Assembly: GCA_964352615.1 (NCBI GenBank)
Contig: CAYGSG010000001.1
Span: 1-64,000, forward strand
DNA length: 64,000 bases
Direction of reading: 5' to 3'
DNA from: OFTM382 sp964352615
GTDB taxonomy: Bacteria > Planctomycetota > Phycisphaerae > Phycisphaerales > UBA1924
The position numbers were made by a program, and so were the translations under genes. Positions within the stretch are counted from its first letter, which is position 1; each line of letters starts with the position of its first letter. The notes below the pieces were generated by a model. That model was not told the origin of the DNA. It did not search any database and worked only from the letters and a program-made list of their open reading frames with translations. Of this stretch, positions 8,904 to 18,309 are shown in pieces.

Positions 8904-10721
8904 TCAGCCGCCCGTTCGCATCGCGTCAAGCTCGGCCCACCTCGCGTAGAGAGCGGTTACGCGCGAGTGTCCCTCGTCGAGCTTGGAGTAGGTCGCGGCC
9001 GCCTTTTTGTGATCGGACACGAGCTCCGGATCGGCGGCCTCGGCCTCAAGCTTTGCCACTTGGGATTCGGCTTCGAGGATGGCCGATTCCATCCCGTCGA
9101 GTTCCAGTTGCAGCTTGTACGAGAGCTTGCCGGGCTTGGGCTGGCTTTGTTTCTTCGGGGCACTCTCGACGGTCTTCGCTTTGCCCACCGCAGTTCGCTG
9201 AGCCTTCAACATCGCCGCATTGCACTGCTCCATCGACGCGAACCACTTAGCGTTGCCTTGATCGTTGAACGCGAGGTACTCCGTCGCGATGCGCTCAAGC
9301 AAGAAGCGATCGTGCGTAACCAGAACAATCGCTCCCGGAAACTCAAAGAGGGCCTGCTCAAGTACTTCCAGCGAGGGAATGTCGAGGTCATTGGTCGGTT
9401 CGTCAAGAAGCAGCACATCCGCGGGCGAAAGCATCAGGTTGGCGATGAGCACACGAGCCTGCTCGCCACCGGAGAGATCTCGGACTCTCGTCGCGAGCTG
9501 ATCGGTGCCAAACAGGAATCGTTCGGCCCAACCCTTCACATGCTGCGCCACTCCACGGTAGTGGATCGTGTCACCGATGGGGCAGAGCGCCTCGTGCAGA
9601 GTCTGGTCCTGGATGAGCGATTCTCTGTGCTGGCTAAAGTTCACGATGCGCAGTTGGTCAGCTCGCTCGACGGTCCCCGAATCCGGCTGAAGCTCACCCG
9701 ACATCAATCGCATGAGGGTTGTCTTGCCCGAGCCGTTCGCCCCCATCAGCCCGATGCGTTGTCCGGGCGATAGCGTGAGGTCCAGCGACTCAAAGAGCCG
9801 CTTGTTTCCCATCGTCTTTGACACGCCGCGGAGTGCCAAGAGCTTCTTCGTCTTTCGCGCGGTCGCTTGAAAGACAATCGAGGTGGTGCGTGCTGGCGCC
9901 AAGTTGCGGTCGGTCGTCTCTTTCAACTCCTCGCGGCGACTGGCGGCGGCTTGAACCTGCGTCTTGTTGCGTGTCTGTCGTCCTTGGATGCCCTGCCGCA
10001 ACCACGCGGTATCGCGTCGCACCCTGCTAGCGATGCTCGACTGGGCCGCGTGCTGGGCTTCGAGGTAGGCCGCCTTGCGCCTGACGAACTCGCTGTAGTT
10101 CCCCTCGGCCTCGAAGGACCCGCCCGGGTAGGCGGCCGAGAGCTCGATGATGCGAGTTGCTGTGTTCTCGAGAAATCGCCGGTCATGGGTCACAAATATC
10201 ATCGCGATCGACGCTTGCTGCACGAACCTCTCGAGCCACAGCACCCCTTCCAAATCGAGGTGGTTGGTCGGCTCGTCGAGCATGAGCACCTGGGGATCGC
10301 GAGCAAGCGCCTTGGCCAGAGAGAGCCGCTTGCGCCACCCACCCGAAAGAGTCGCCACAGCTTGCTGAAGATCGACATACCCTAACTTGGAAAGTGCGAT
10401 CGACGCGCGGGTCGACGCGTCCATGCCATCCTCGTCGTCGTCATCCAGGCCCGCTCGGACCACGGAGAACGGCGTCGCGCCATCCGCAAACCGGTCGTCC
10501 TGATCGACGTACGCTGCGCGCAAGCCACGCTTCCACACGACCTCTCCCGCATCGGGCGAGAGCACGCCCGCGAGGATCTTCATCAGCGTGGTCTTGCCGC
10601 TCCCGTTGGGACCGATGAGCCCGATGCGCTCGCCATCCTCGACGTGGACCGACACGCCCTCGAAGAGCGCTTTCGAGGGGTACACCTTCGTCAGGTTTCG
10701 AGCAGTCAGAAGTGTGGACAT
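8904..10721 (-). CDS. ABC-F family ATPase, Uup-like
   Basis: About 605 residues with two ABC ATPase domains and no membrane segments. Walker A motifs are GPNGSGKTT and GANGSGKTT, signatures LSGGWRKR and LSGGEQAR, Walker B LLDEPTNDLD. An inter-domain linker rich in Arg/Gln follows the first domain, and the C-terminal extension (KLSYKLQLELDGMESAILEA...) is a coiled coil, which points to the Uup branch. ABC-F proteins act on ribosomes or DNA intermediates rather than in transport. I start it at the ATG at 10721 because the 27 upstream residues read as non-coding; the motif MSTLLTARNLTKVY is the usual ABC-F N-terminus. Confidence 0.88.
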   Translation of the reverse strand: MSTLLTARNLTKVYPSKALFEGVSVHVEDGERIGLIGPNGSGKTTLMKILAGVLSPDAGEVVWKRGLRAAYVDQDDRFADGATPFSVVRAGLDDDDEDGMDASTRASIALSKLGYVDLQQAVATLSGGWRKRLSLAKALARDPQVLMLDEPTNHLDLEGVLWLERFVQQASIAMIFVTHDRRFLENTATRIIELSAAYPGGSFEAEGNYSEFVRRKAAYLEAQHAAQSSIASRVRRDTAWLRQGIQGRQTRNKTQVQAAASRREELKETTDRNLAPARTTSIVFQATARKTKKLLALRGVSKTMGNKRLFESLDLTLSPGQRIGLMGANGSGKTTLMRLMSGELQPDSGTVERADQLRIVNFSQHRESLIQDQTLHEALCPIGDTIHYRGVAQHVKGWAERFLFGTDQLATRVRDLSGGEQARVLIANLMLSPADVLLLDEPTNDLDIPSLEVLEQALFEFPGAIVLVTHDRFLLERIATEYLAFNDQGNAKWFASMEQCNAAMLKAQRTAVGKAKTVESAPKKQSQPKPGKLSYKLQLELDGMESAILEAESQVAKLEAEAADPELVSDHKKAAATYSKLDEGHSRVTALYARWAELDAMRTGG

Positions 10722-10853
10722 ACCGGCGAGCAACGCTCCGAAGAAGTGCGGGTGTTCAGAGCAGGGAATCGAGGCGGGCCGGGTACGATATCCAAGCCGC
10801 ACCCAAGGTGCCCGGGCTGTCTGCGGTGATTAAAGACGCAGATGCTTGCGCGG

Positions 10854-11903
10854 TCACATTCCGTCCTCACGCCGCCCTCGTTTCCTTGAGACGGCTGCCT
10901 TCTGCACACTGGTTCGCTTGCGTTCGCGCTCGCGCCGTTGAGCCAGCGTCGCGGCGTTGCGAGCCTGTTCCGACTGGAGCTTCTGAAAGCTGGCGAATCG
11001 ACGTTCGTCGAGCTCGCCCGATTCGAGAGCGGCACGCACGGCACACCCCGGCTCCCCATCGTGCTTGCAATCGCTGAACCTGCACGCCTCGATGATGCTC
11101 ACAACGTCTTCAAAGAGGTCCGACACGCCCTCTTCGCCCCCGGGCAGTTGAAGCTCTCGCACGCCCGGGTTGTCGACGAGCACGCCTCCTGCCGGGAGCA
11201 GGTGCAGCGACCGAGACGTTGTGGTGTGCCGGCCCTTGGCGTCATTCTCGCGGATCCCCCCCGTCGCGAGCCCGTCGGCGCCGAGTGTGTTGGCCAGCGT
11301 TGACTTGCCTACGCCCGAAGAGCCGAGCAATGCCACCGACTGCCCGGGTCCACACCACGCGTTCAAAGCGCTCACCTGTTCTACGCTGCGTGCATCCAAC
11401 ACAACAACAGCCAGTCCGGGATGAAGCATCTGGGCCTTTTGGACCAGTGAATCCGGATCGTCGCAGAGGTCGGCCTTGGTCAGCACGACCACGGGCGTAA
11501 CGCCCGCTTGCAGGGCCATCGCCAAGTACCGCTCGATGCGAGACAGATTGAAGTCCTCATTGCACGAACTCACAATGAAGACCGTATCAACATTGGCCAC
11601 GAGCATCTGCGACTTGGCTTCCTCTCCGGCAGCCTTCCGCGACAACAGCGACTTGCGTTCGAGGATTCTTACAGCACGGTGGTCACCCGCGTTGAGAACG
11701 AGCCAGTCCCCCACCGTGACCTTGCCCGCGGCCTCAGCGTTCTGCACGGGGATGCGGAACTCGCCGTCCCCGCCGTATAGCGCCACCTGCGTGCCGTGGT
11801 GCGCTGACACGCGGGCGATCACGACCGACCCCGTCTCCGAGGGCGCGAGCTGCTCCTCGAAGAACGGGTTCCATCCGATGGCTTGAAGTGAGGGGCTGGT
11901 CAT
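10854..11903 (-). CDS. rsgA: Small ribosomal subunit biogenesis GTPase RsgA
   Basis: 349 residues. OB-fold at the N-terminus, then a circularly permuted GTPase domain: the G4-like VLTKADL comes before the P-loop GSSGVGKSTL and the G3 motif DNPGVREL. The switch segment GGIRENDAKGRHTTTSRSL and the C-terminal zinc motif (CRFSDCKHDGEPGC, with three Cys and one His) are hallmarks of RsgA/YloQ. It helps the late maturation of the 30S subunit. The gene stands alone between an ABC-F gene and a gene-poor stretch. Confidence 0.95.
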   Translation of the reverse strand: MTSPSLQAIGWNPFFEEQLAPSETGSVVIARVSAHHGTQVALYGGDGEFRIPVQNAEAAGKVTVGDWLVLNAGDHRAVRILERKSLLSRKAAGEEAKSQMLVANVDTVFIVSSCNEDFNLSRIERYLAMALQAGVTPVVVLTKADLCDDPDSLVQKAQMLHPGLAVVVLDARSVEQVSALNAWCGPGQSVALLGSSGVGKSTLANTLGADGLATGGIRENDAKGRHTTTSRSLHLLPAGGVLVDNPGVRELQLPGGEEGVSDLFEDVVSIIEACRFSDCKHDGEPGCAVRAALESGELDERRFASFQKLQSEQARNAATLAQRRERERKRTSVQKAAVSRKRGRREDGM

Positions 11904-12501
11904 CTCGGTGTTGTCTTGCCTTCATCGCAGGATAACCGTTCACCCTGCGAATCCCGCGCCAGCTGCTTTCGCTGCGGAGAGCGTGACTGTATACTCAATG
12001 GGCTGAGCATCGCCGCACAAAAATGCATTGTGTTGATGTCCTATCTATCCGTGTAGGCACCGACTGTATTAACACCCATTCACGCTGTGACTGCGCGCGG
12101 CAGCGCCAGCTAGGTAGCCATCAGCCTCTGCAAATCTGAGTCGGGAGTGCTTTCCGAACCTGCTGTCGTCTCTACTACTGTCACAGCATGTGGAGATGAC
12201 GCAACCACACGAGCGTGGCAGTGTCGTCGGTGTCGCTCCCAGACCTTCAATTCCAGGGCCTCGCTGTTGGACATCGGCAGGGCACGCCCCACATGAGGTT
12301 TACGGCCTAAATCGCCCTTTCGTACTGGACAAAGCAGGCACCCCATACGATCCCGGACACCCACGCTAATCTCGCAATGGCCGCCGAGAGACTGTTCGAC
12401 CTAATCAGGGATCACCCAACGTTTCATCTAGATCGCGTCGCCTGTGTTCGAGTGTTTGCCGGGTCTACAAGCAACGATATCTCGTCGAGCATCGAAACTG
12501 G
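11904..12501. other. Gene-poor stretch between rsgA and the exporter operon
   Basis: About 600 bp. A minus-strand frame at 12110-12364 (84 residues, one CxxC near its start, no recognisable domain) exists, but it has no ribosome binding site and no family I know, so I do not call it. The base composition is visibly lower in GC than the neighbouring genes, especially around 11990-12090. No tRNA or small RNA structure was recognised. Confidence 0.4.
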
Positions 12502-13017
12502 TCAGTCTCCAACGCGGTACAGACCCGTCGCACGGACAGTCAGGACTTGTTCATTGGGGCGCGGCCCGACTATTCCAACGACGATGACCTCGTCGAGCGC
12601 TGCAAAGCCCTGGGTGGTCGGGCTGGCCGTGATCGGTTCGCCCGCCGCGCCGACGAGTTGGACCGTCGCCGAGTTCTCAGTGATGATCTCCGGCGATTCA
12701 CAGCAGTAATCCCAGGGTGTGGCACAGTGCCCTGGTTCTACAGTGCATTGGTTGTACAAACCAGAGTCCACCAGCATGAACACTGGGCTGTCCTCGGTGA
12801 TGGGTGCTTTCCTGCCACCAATAATGCCGCGAAGCACGACCCGGTCGCCCTCCTTCGCAACCGCCTTGGCCTCGGCGATGCCCTGCGCATCGGTGGGCGC
12901 AGAGGTCAGCACCCACGGGGGCGTGGCTTGCGACTTTTCGGCCTCCTCGCCGCACGAGGCAAGCATCAGAACGGACGTGGCGAGCGCGAACAGCGGAACG
13001 ATGATGGATCGTGACAT
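12502..13017 (-). CDS. Cys-containing lipoprotein at the end of the exporter operon
   Basis: 171 residues. Signal sequence with lipobox LASC (Cys22), so a membrane-anchored lipoprotein. The mature part has an OB-fold-like beta pattern (EGDRVVLRGIIGG...FMLVDSG) and a Cys cluster (CTVEPGHCATPWDYCCE) plausible for metal or disulfide chemistry. GGAAGAG precedes the ATG. It lies 31 bp after the downstream permease gene and is the last gene of the operon. I do not know a characterised homologue, though I have the impression that a CxxPWDYCC motif recurs in planctomycete lipoproteins. Function unknown. Confidence 0.75.
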   Translation of the reverse strand: MSRSIIVPLFALATSVLMLASCGEEAEKSQATPPWVLTSAPTDAQGIAEAKAVAKEGDRVVLRGIIGGRKAPITEDSPVFMLVDSGLYNQCTVEPGHCATPWDYCCESPEIITENSATVQLVGAAGEPITASPTTQGFAALDEVIVVGIVGPRPNEQVLTVRATGLYRVGD

Positions 13018-13048
13018 GGTGACTCTTCCTTCGCAGTTGGATGACTTA

Positions 13049-14221
13049 TCAGAACGACTTCAATGCCTCCGTGATTGGGAGGCGCAGACAGCGAACGGCC
13101 GGTGGTATAGCCCCAATAAAACCAATGGCAAGCCCACCGAGAACGCCGACGAGCAGAACAAGTGCATCGATGGTCAACGCGAACGCTCCCATCGAGAAGC
13201 GTACCGCGAGCCCGTCGAGCAGCAGCAAACCGAGCACGGCCCCGATGAGCGCGCCGCACGCAGCGGCAAAGACGGATTCCTCAGCCAGATTCGCGACGAT
13301 GGCCATGCGTGTGAATCCGAGCGACTGGAGCATGCCGACTTCTCTGACGCGCGCCGCGAAGGCCGCGTACATGGTGTTGAGCCCGCCGAGAATACCGCCC
13401 GAGGCGATCAACACCGCGGTCACGATGACCATGAACCGGATCGGCGCGTAGAACGCCGCGATGGATGCGTAGTAATCACTCTCGCGGATCGAGGTAATCT
13501 CAAGATCGAGCCTGCTCTTGGCGAACAGATCGGCATCGGCGAACGTGGCAGAGTCAAGCGTCACGATCACGCATGACACGGAAGCCTCGCGGTTGGTCGC
13601 GATCTGCAAATCGGTCAGCGGCAGCCAAATCTCTGCGTTCATGACCGTGTTAGGGGCGCTGAACCGTCCAACGATCGTCCAGTCCCGGTCGTCAAAGTGC
13701 AGCGTGTTGCCCAGCGTAAGTCGGTCTTCTGGAACCCCGAGCCGCGTGGCAGCGAGCGAGCCCACCATGAGCTCGTCGCGTCCCGCCTCTGGAGGCCTGC
13801 CCTCGACTATCTCGACCTCGGGATGAACGAGCAACGCGACGGGCCGTACACCGCGCATGACCGCTGCTAGCTCAGCCTCGGTGTCGGCGCGTTCTCGCAC
13901 CGGCAGTGCCGCGTGGATCTCGGGCGACGCGTAGATCACCCCGGCCTGCTCTTTGAGCCCCGGGATACTCGCAGCGGCGATGCCCTCGACCGATGCGCTG
14001 ATCTGTGACCGCTCGACGCCCTCCTCGCTTCCCGTACCGAGGATCATCACGTTCTGGTGGAGGCCCGCGTCTTGGGTGAGCGTGAGTTGCATGCCGCGCA
14101 CGAAGCCGCCCGAAGCGAGAATCAACAGGACCACCAGCGATGAGCCGATGAGTGAAGCCGCGAGGCGCACACCGCTCCTGCCGAGGTTCCGCAGCGCGTA
14201 ATGGAATGGAAGCTGACGCAT
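13049..14221 (-). CDS. FtsX/MacB-type ABC transporter permease (second)
   Basis: 390 residues from the ATG at 14221, preceded by AGGA at 8 nt and 20 bp after the stop of the preceding permease. One N-terminal membrane helix (ASLIGSSLVVLLILASGG), a large extracytoplasmic domain of about 200 residues, then three C-terminal helices (IVTAVLIASGGILGGLNT..., AACGALIGAVLGLLLLDG, LLVGVLGGLAIGFIGAIPP). This is the FtsX/MacB fold, in which ATP hydrolysis drives mechanical movement of the periplasmic domain. It presumably forms a heterodimer with the product of the adjacent permease gene. Confidence 0.85.
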   Translation of the reverse strand: MRQLPFHYALRNLGRSGVRLAASLIGSSLVVLLILASGGFVRGMQLTLTQDAGLHQNVMILGTGSEEGVERSQISASVEGIAAASIPGLKEQAGVIYASPEIHAALPVRERADTEAELAAVMRGVRPVALLVHPEVEIVEGRPPEAGRDELMVGSLAATRLGVPEDRLTLGNTLHFDDRDWTIVGRFSAPNTVMNAEIWLPLTDLQIATNREASVSCVIVTLDSATFADADLFAKSRLDLEITSIRESDYYASIAAFYAPIRFMVIVTAVLIASGGILGGLNTMYAAFAARVREVGMLQSLGFTRMAIVANLAEESVFAAACGALIGAVLGLLLLDGLAVRFSMGAFALTIDALVLLVGVLGGLAIGFIGAIPPAVRCLRLPITEALKSF

Positions 14222-14241
14222 AGCGTTTCCTGTGCCGATTC

Positions 14242-15393
14242 TCAGGCTGCTCTGAAGCACGCAGCAATCTCGCGGCGTGAAGCCTGCCACGCGGGCACAA
14301 GCCCCGCGAGCACGCCGATGACGCTGCACACCACAAGACCCGTCGCGAGCAGCCCCGCGCTGGCCACAATCGGAATCGAGGTGCCCTCAACCGAGAGCGC
14401 GAAGTCGCCTAGCCGGGCCACCCCCACCGCTGCTGCGGCGCCAACCGCCCCGCCAATAACCGCGAGCAGCACGCCCTCGGCGACGATGAGCACCGCCACC
14501 AGTCGACCCGTGTAACCCAGGGTCTGGAGCACGGCGTGCTCCGCGACCCGGCTCTGCACGCCGAGGATGATCGAGTTGGCCACCAGCGCGAGTACCGCAG
14601 CCAGGCAGCCAAGCCCGAGCCACCGAGCGAACCCGACGAGTTCGATGATGTCATCGGCCACACGCCCAATGAATGATTTCTCGGTGAACGTCGCCGTCGG
14701 CTCCTGGGCATAACTGAACTGCTCATCGATCTCGCGTGCTACCCGATCGAGCATCGAAGCGTCCGTGACTCGCACATTGAACTGCGTAACGACCCCGAGT
14801 TGATCTCGGCCCGCGAGTTGAACGAACTCCAAAGCCGTGTACGCAACGTTGTGGTCCTGCAGATCGTCGGACCGGACAACCCCCGCGACGTACGCGGTGA
14901 TTCCCGCCGCGTCGAACGTCATGCCCGGACGAAGCCCGCGCCGGCCAGCGAGTGTCTCGCCCAGCAGCGCCGCATCGGTTCGGCTCATCCACGCTTCGGC
15001 TGATCCTTCAATGATCTCGATCTTGCCTTCTCGATCTGTGAGGAACTGCGCCTTGGGCACGCCACGGAACGTGACGACATCCAGGCTCGTTCGGCAGTTG
15101 GACACAACGATCTTCATCGGTGTCACGCTCACTACGCCATCGACGGCCTCGATCCGCCGCTGGTAGTCCTGCGGCAACTGGCTCGTCGCTGGGCAGTACC
15201 GGTCTTCCCTATACACGACCAGCGTGGTGTCGTTCGCGGTAGCGGTGGTCGCCGCTGTCACGCCTCGGTTCATGGCCTGTACAGCCGTGAACAGGAACAT
15301 GGCGATGCCGATGCCAGCGACCGTGAGCAGCGAGCGGACCCGGTGTCGAACCACTTGCTTGAACACATAGGGGGCGTATCGCAGCAGACTCAT
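14242..15393 (-). CDS. FtsX/MacB-type ABC transporter permease (first)
   Basis: 383 residues with the same FtsX/MacB layout: an N-terminal helix (LLTVAGIGIAMFLFTAVQ), a long extracytoplasmic domain and three C-terminal helices. The ATG at 15393 overlaps the TGA of the ATPase gene (TGATG), so the two are translationally coupled. The extracytoplasmic part carries two Cys (YCPATS and NCRTS) that could form a disulfide. Together with the second permease, ATPase and adaptor it would form a tripartite-like pump from the inner membrane; substrate unknown. Confidence 0.85.
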   Translation of the reverse strand: MSLLRYAPYVFKQVVRHRVRSLLTVAGIGIAMFLFTAVQAMNRGVTAATTATANDTTLVVYREDRYCPATSQLPQDYQRRIEAVDGVVSVTPMKIVVSNCRTSLDVVTFRGVPKAQFLTDREGKIEIIEGSAEAWMSRTDAALLGETLAGRRGLRPGMTFDAAGITAYVAGVVRSDDLQDHNVAYTALEFVQLAGRDQLGVVTQFNVRVTDASMLDRVAREIDEQFSYAQEPTATFTEKSFIGRVADDIIELVGFARWLGLGCLAAVLALVANSIILGVQSRVAEHAVLQTLGYTGRLVAVLIVAEGVLLAVIGGAVGAAAAVGVARLGDFALSVEGTSIPIVASAGLLATGLVVCSVIGVLAGLVPAWQASRREIAACFRAA

Positions 15394-16094
15394 CAGGCGA
15401 TCTCCTCTGTTAGATTCGTAGCAACATGAACAAGCTGGCCTTTATCCAGGTGCAGCGTGCGTTTGGCGTACTCGGTGGTCTTGGGGTCGTGCGTCACCAT
15501 GATGACGGTCTTGCCCGTATCCCGGTTCAGCCCTTGAAGCAGCGACATGACCGCGTGAGCGGATGCCTTATCAAGATCGCCCGTCGGCTCGTCGGCAACG
15601 AGGATCGCCGGGTCGGTCACGATGGCGCGGGCGATCGCCACCCGCTGCTCCTGGCCGCCCGAGAGCTGGCGCGGGAAGTGATCAGCACGGTCGGCAATAC
15701 CCACCCGCTCAAGCGCGGACTGCACCATGCTGTGCCGATCGCTTCGGCTCAGCTTGTGCAGCAGCAACGGCAACTCGACGTTCTCGTACGCGGTGAGCAC
15801 GGGCACGAGGTTGTAGAGCTGGAACACGTAACCGACGTGCCCCGATCGCCACGCCGCGAGCTTGTTCCGACTCAGTGACCCTATATCAACGCCCTCGATC
15901 GTGAGCGTACCGCCGGTGGGCGAGTCAATCCCCGCGATGAGGTTGAGCAGCGTGGTCTTGCCGCTGCCGCTCGGACCCATCAGCGCGAGAAAATCACCCG
16001 CCGGTACGTCCAGATCGAGCCCATCGAGAGGCCTGATGGCGGTCTCTCCCTTGCGATACTCGCGGGTCAGATTACGGCATTCGATCATCGCCAC
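15393..16094 (-). CDS. ABC transporter ATP-binding protein, LolD/MacB type
   Basis: 233 residues, single ABC ATPase domain: Walker A GPSGSGKTT, signature LSGGQEQR, Walker B ILVADEPTGDLD and the switch His in VTHDPK. The DEPTGDLD form is characteristic of the LolD/FtsE/MacB subfamily that pairs with FtsX-type permeases. Its start overlaps the end of the adaptor gene by 10 bp, and its stop overlaps the start of the permease gene, so translation is coupled along the operon. Confidence 0.92.
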   Translation of the reverse strand: MAMIECRNLTREYRKGETAIRPLDGLDLDVPAGDFLALMGPSGSGKTTLLNLIAGIDSPTGGTLTIEGVDIGSLSRNKLAAWRSGHVGYVFQLYNLVPVLTAYENVELPLLLHKLSRSDRHSMVQSALERVGIADRADHFPRQLSGGQEQRVAIARAIVTDPAILVADEPTGDLDKASAHAVMSLLQGLNRDTGKTVIMVTHDPKTTEYAKRTLHLDKGQLVHVATNLTEEIA

Positions 16095-17659
16095 GTCGCA
16101 CCCTCCCCGCTGCGATCTGCACGCACCACGACGCGCTCGCCCTCGCTGGGTTCATCGAGTCCCACAGCCAGCAAAGCTCCGGGCTGCACGTCACCCTCGA
16201 TCGTCAGCCAATCGCCCTGCTCGCCCATGATGCTTACCGATCGCTTGGTGAGTACGCCGCGCCCGTTGCGCCGGTCGGTCACGGTCCAAACTGTCGGCAA
16301 AGACTCGGGGTCCAATACCGCGCCCGCGGGCACCAACACGCGAGAAGCCTGCCGCCCTCGTTTGCCGGTCTCCTCTGCATCAGCGCCCGAACCGCTTGGC
16401 AGGAACTTCACCCGCGTAAGCATCTCGGGTCTCAGAATCGGATCGGGGTCCATCACCTTCACCTTCACCTGCAGCGTGTTCTTCTGAAGGTCGGCCTCGT
16501 GCGTGATCCGCAGCACCTCGCCACGGAACGTTCGGTCGGGTAGCACCTCTACCACGACATCGCAGGGCTGGCCGACGTAGACGTTTGACGCATCGGCGAG
16601 CGGGACATCGACCCGAACCTGCAACCGCTTCGGGTCATACAGATGGACGATGTGCGCCGAGTGCTCGGAGTCCATCATGCGGACGACCTTGTCGCCTGGC
16701 ATTTTGAGCCGACGCTGCACGTACCCCGAGATCGGCGCCCGGATAACCATTCGATCGAGTTCGAGCGTGGCCTCGTCATTCGCTGCACGGACTCTCTCAA
16801 GCGCCGCCTTGCCGCGCGCAACACCCGCGTCCGCAGCGTCAACCCGCAAGCGATCGGCGATGCGCAGGTCCAGATCGCGCTGTGCTGCCCGTAGGTCGGC
16901 CTGAGCGCGCCTCAGCCTCGCGTTCAGAATGGGCTCGCGAGCTTCAAGGGCCGCGACTTCCGCAAGCTGACCAAGGTACAACTGCTCAGCAGTAATCAAC
17001 TCTAGCTCGTTGGTCGCACCCTGCTGCGTCGATCGGCGGACACGCTTGGCCTCTTCGTCCAGCCGCGTGAGCACCGCACGGGATGCTGCGATCAGCGATG
17101 GCAACTGCGCCAGTTCCGCATCAACCTCGGCCACCATCGCCTCGCCTGACTCGACGGCCCGCTCCAACTCCACCGGGTCCTGCCAGTGCGCACGGGCCGA
17201 AGTCTGTTCAGCGTTCGCCAAAGCCAACATCGCCACTGCATCGGCAAACTGTGCCTGAGCACGCGCAAGGCGTAGCTGCGAGTCCTCCGCGACCAGCCGA
17301 GCCACCACCCGCCCGGCTTCGACGTAGTCGCCTTCCAACACGTCGATGCTCTCGACGACACCGTCGGCCAGCGCTGTGCATGCCGTGATAAAAGGCTCGG
17401 CTTCGAGCCAGCCCGGCGCTTGTACCGTCGGTGTGTTGCGAACCACTCCGAGTGTGTTCTGCTCTGGCTGCGAGTCCGCAGAGCGGTCAAACACCGCCTG
17501 CACGACATCTACCTCTCTTGCAGGCATGAGCAAGGGCCACATGCTCCACCCGAGCACGCAGGCAATCGCGGTTATCACGACCGTGGGCACCACAACAGGC
17601 ACCAGCCGGTGCCGCGGACTCCACACACGCGATTGTAAATCAACCGATCGAATTTCCAT
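16085..17659 (-). CDS. MacA/HlyD-type periplasmic adaptor (membrane fusion protein)
   Basis: 524 residues. A short cytoplasmic N-terminus and one membrane segment (VPTVVITAIACVLGWSMWPLL) are followed by the split biotinyl-lipoyl domain (VVESIDVLEGDYVEAGRVVARL and APISGYVQRRLKMPGDKV), a long alpha-helical coiled-coil hairpin between them, and beta-barrel domains. It would bridge the inner-membrane ABC pump to the outer envelope. Long for the family because of the coiled coil. GAGGTG precedes the ATG by 6 nt. First of the four pump genes, 96 bp after the Cys-rich gene. Confidence 0.88.
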   Translation of the reverse strand: MEIRSVDLQSRVWSPRHRLVPVVVPTVVITAIACVLGWSMWPLLMPAREVDVVQAVFDRSADSQPEQNTLGVVRNTPTVQAPGWLEAEPFITACTALADGVVESIDVLEGDYVEAGRVVARLVAEDSQLRLARAQAQFADAVAMLALANAEQTSARAHWQDPVELERAVESGEAMVAEVDAELAQLPSLIAASRAVLTRLDEEAKRVRRSTQQGATNELELITAEQLYLGQLAEVAALEAREPILNARLRRAQADLRAAQRDLDLRIADRLRVDAADAGVARGKAALERVRAANDEATLELDRMVIRAPISGYVQRRLKMPGDKVVRMMDSEHSAHIVHLYDPKRLQVRVDVPLADASNVYVGQPCDVVVEVLPDRTFRGEVLRITHEADLQKNTLQVKVKVMDPDPILRPEMLTRVKFLPSGSGADAEETGKRGRQASRVLVPAGAVLDPESLPTVWTVTDRRNGRGVLTKRSVSIMGEQGDWLTIEGDVQPGALLAVGLDEPSEGERVVVRADRSGEGATWR

Positions 17660-17755
17660 GGGAGCACCTCGAAGACCAAGCCTGCAGCGTCAAACCTGCA
17701 TGACCGCACCCGCATGACCAAATGAACCAAGCGCGATAAGCGCGCACCGCTCCTA

Positions 17756-18157
17756 TCAAGCAGTGGTCACGGGTCTCGGGGGTCGTTGGAGTCTTTCAAG
17801 GTGAGCAGAGCCCGCCGAGTTGTCCGCCGCCATGCAGCCGCGTGCCAGGGTCGGGAGAACCGGCACGCAAGCCGTCTGAACTGCCGGTGTTGCCAGCGTC
17901 TTGGCCAGCGTGCAACAGGCCATCGGACACTCGCTGCCATCACAAGGCTGATCGTCGTCATCAGGGGTGGGAGCCCTTTGCGAACTCTCATCCGTGCTGC
18001 AGCATACGGGCTCGACTTGGTCGATCGCCCCCACCGTTGGCATGGACATGGACTGATTTGAGCATTCGCAGAATGAAGCAACGATCGCTGGCTGCAGCGA
18101 CATGGCTGCAACCGAAACCGCGATCAGGATGACTGCGATCCTATGCATCATCGCCAT
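17756..18157 (-). CDS. Small Cys-rich exported protein leading the exporter operon
   Basis: 133 residues. Signal peptide (HRIAVILIAVSVAAMSLQPAIVA), then a region with ten Cys, including CECSNQSMSM, VCCST, CDGSECPMACC and isolated Cys, together with Met and Asp-rich stretches. This looks like a metal-binding or disulfide-rich periplasmic protein, but I recognise no family. It is the first gene of a probable six-gene operon (adaptor, ATPase, two permeases, Cys-bearing lipoprotein). The start has no clear ribosome binding site; ATGs at codons 3 and 4 are alternatives. A near-palindrome lies 15-30 bp upstream. Confidence 0.7.
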   Translation of the reverse strand: MAMMHRIAVILIAVSVAAMSLQPAIVASFCECSNQSMSMPTVGAIDQVEPVCCSTDESSQRAPTPDDDDQPCDGSECPMACCTLAKTLATPAVQTACVPVLPTLARGCMAADNSAGSAHLERLQRPPRPVTTA

Positions 18158-18171
18158 AGTACACTGATCGG

Positions 18172-18187
18172 CGATAGCAAGCTATCG
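18172..18187. promoter_or_regulatory. Perfect 7-bp inverted repeat upstream of the exporter operon
   Basis: CGATAGC-aa-GCTATCG, 15-30 bp before the operon's first ATG and 120 bp before the divergent SDR gene. The position fits an operator for a dimeric repressor acting on the exporter operon. No regulator gene is adjacent, so the binding protein is unknown. Confidence 0.45.
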
Positions 18188-18309
18188 GATTCCATTTACT
18201 GGCGAGAAACTGTAGTCAGCTCAGCACCCCGCACTGAGAGGTCTCAGAACCACTTCGACAGCGTGTAAATCGGCCTTTCCTGCAAGCTGGTCCGGCTTAC
18301 ACTCGCCTC

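Noticed and set aside
12110..12364. 84-residue minus-strand frame with a CxxC near its start
   Set aside because: No ribosome binding site, no recognisable domain, and lies in a gene-poor stretch; I could not distinguish it from a chance frame.
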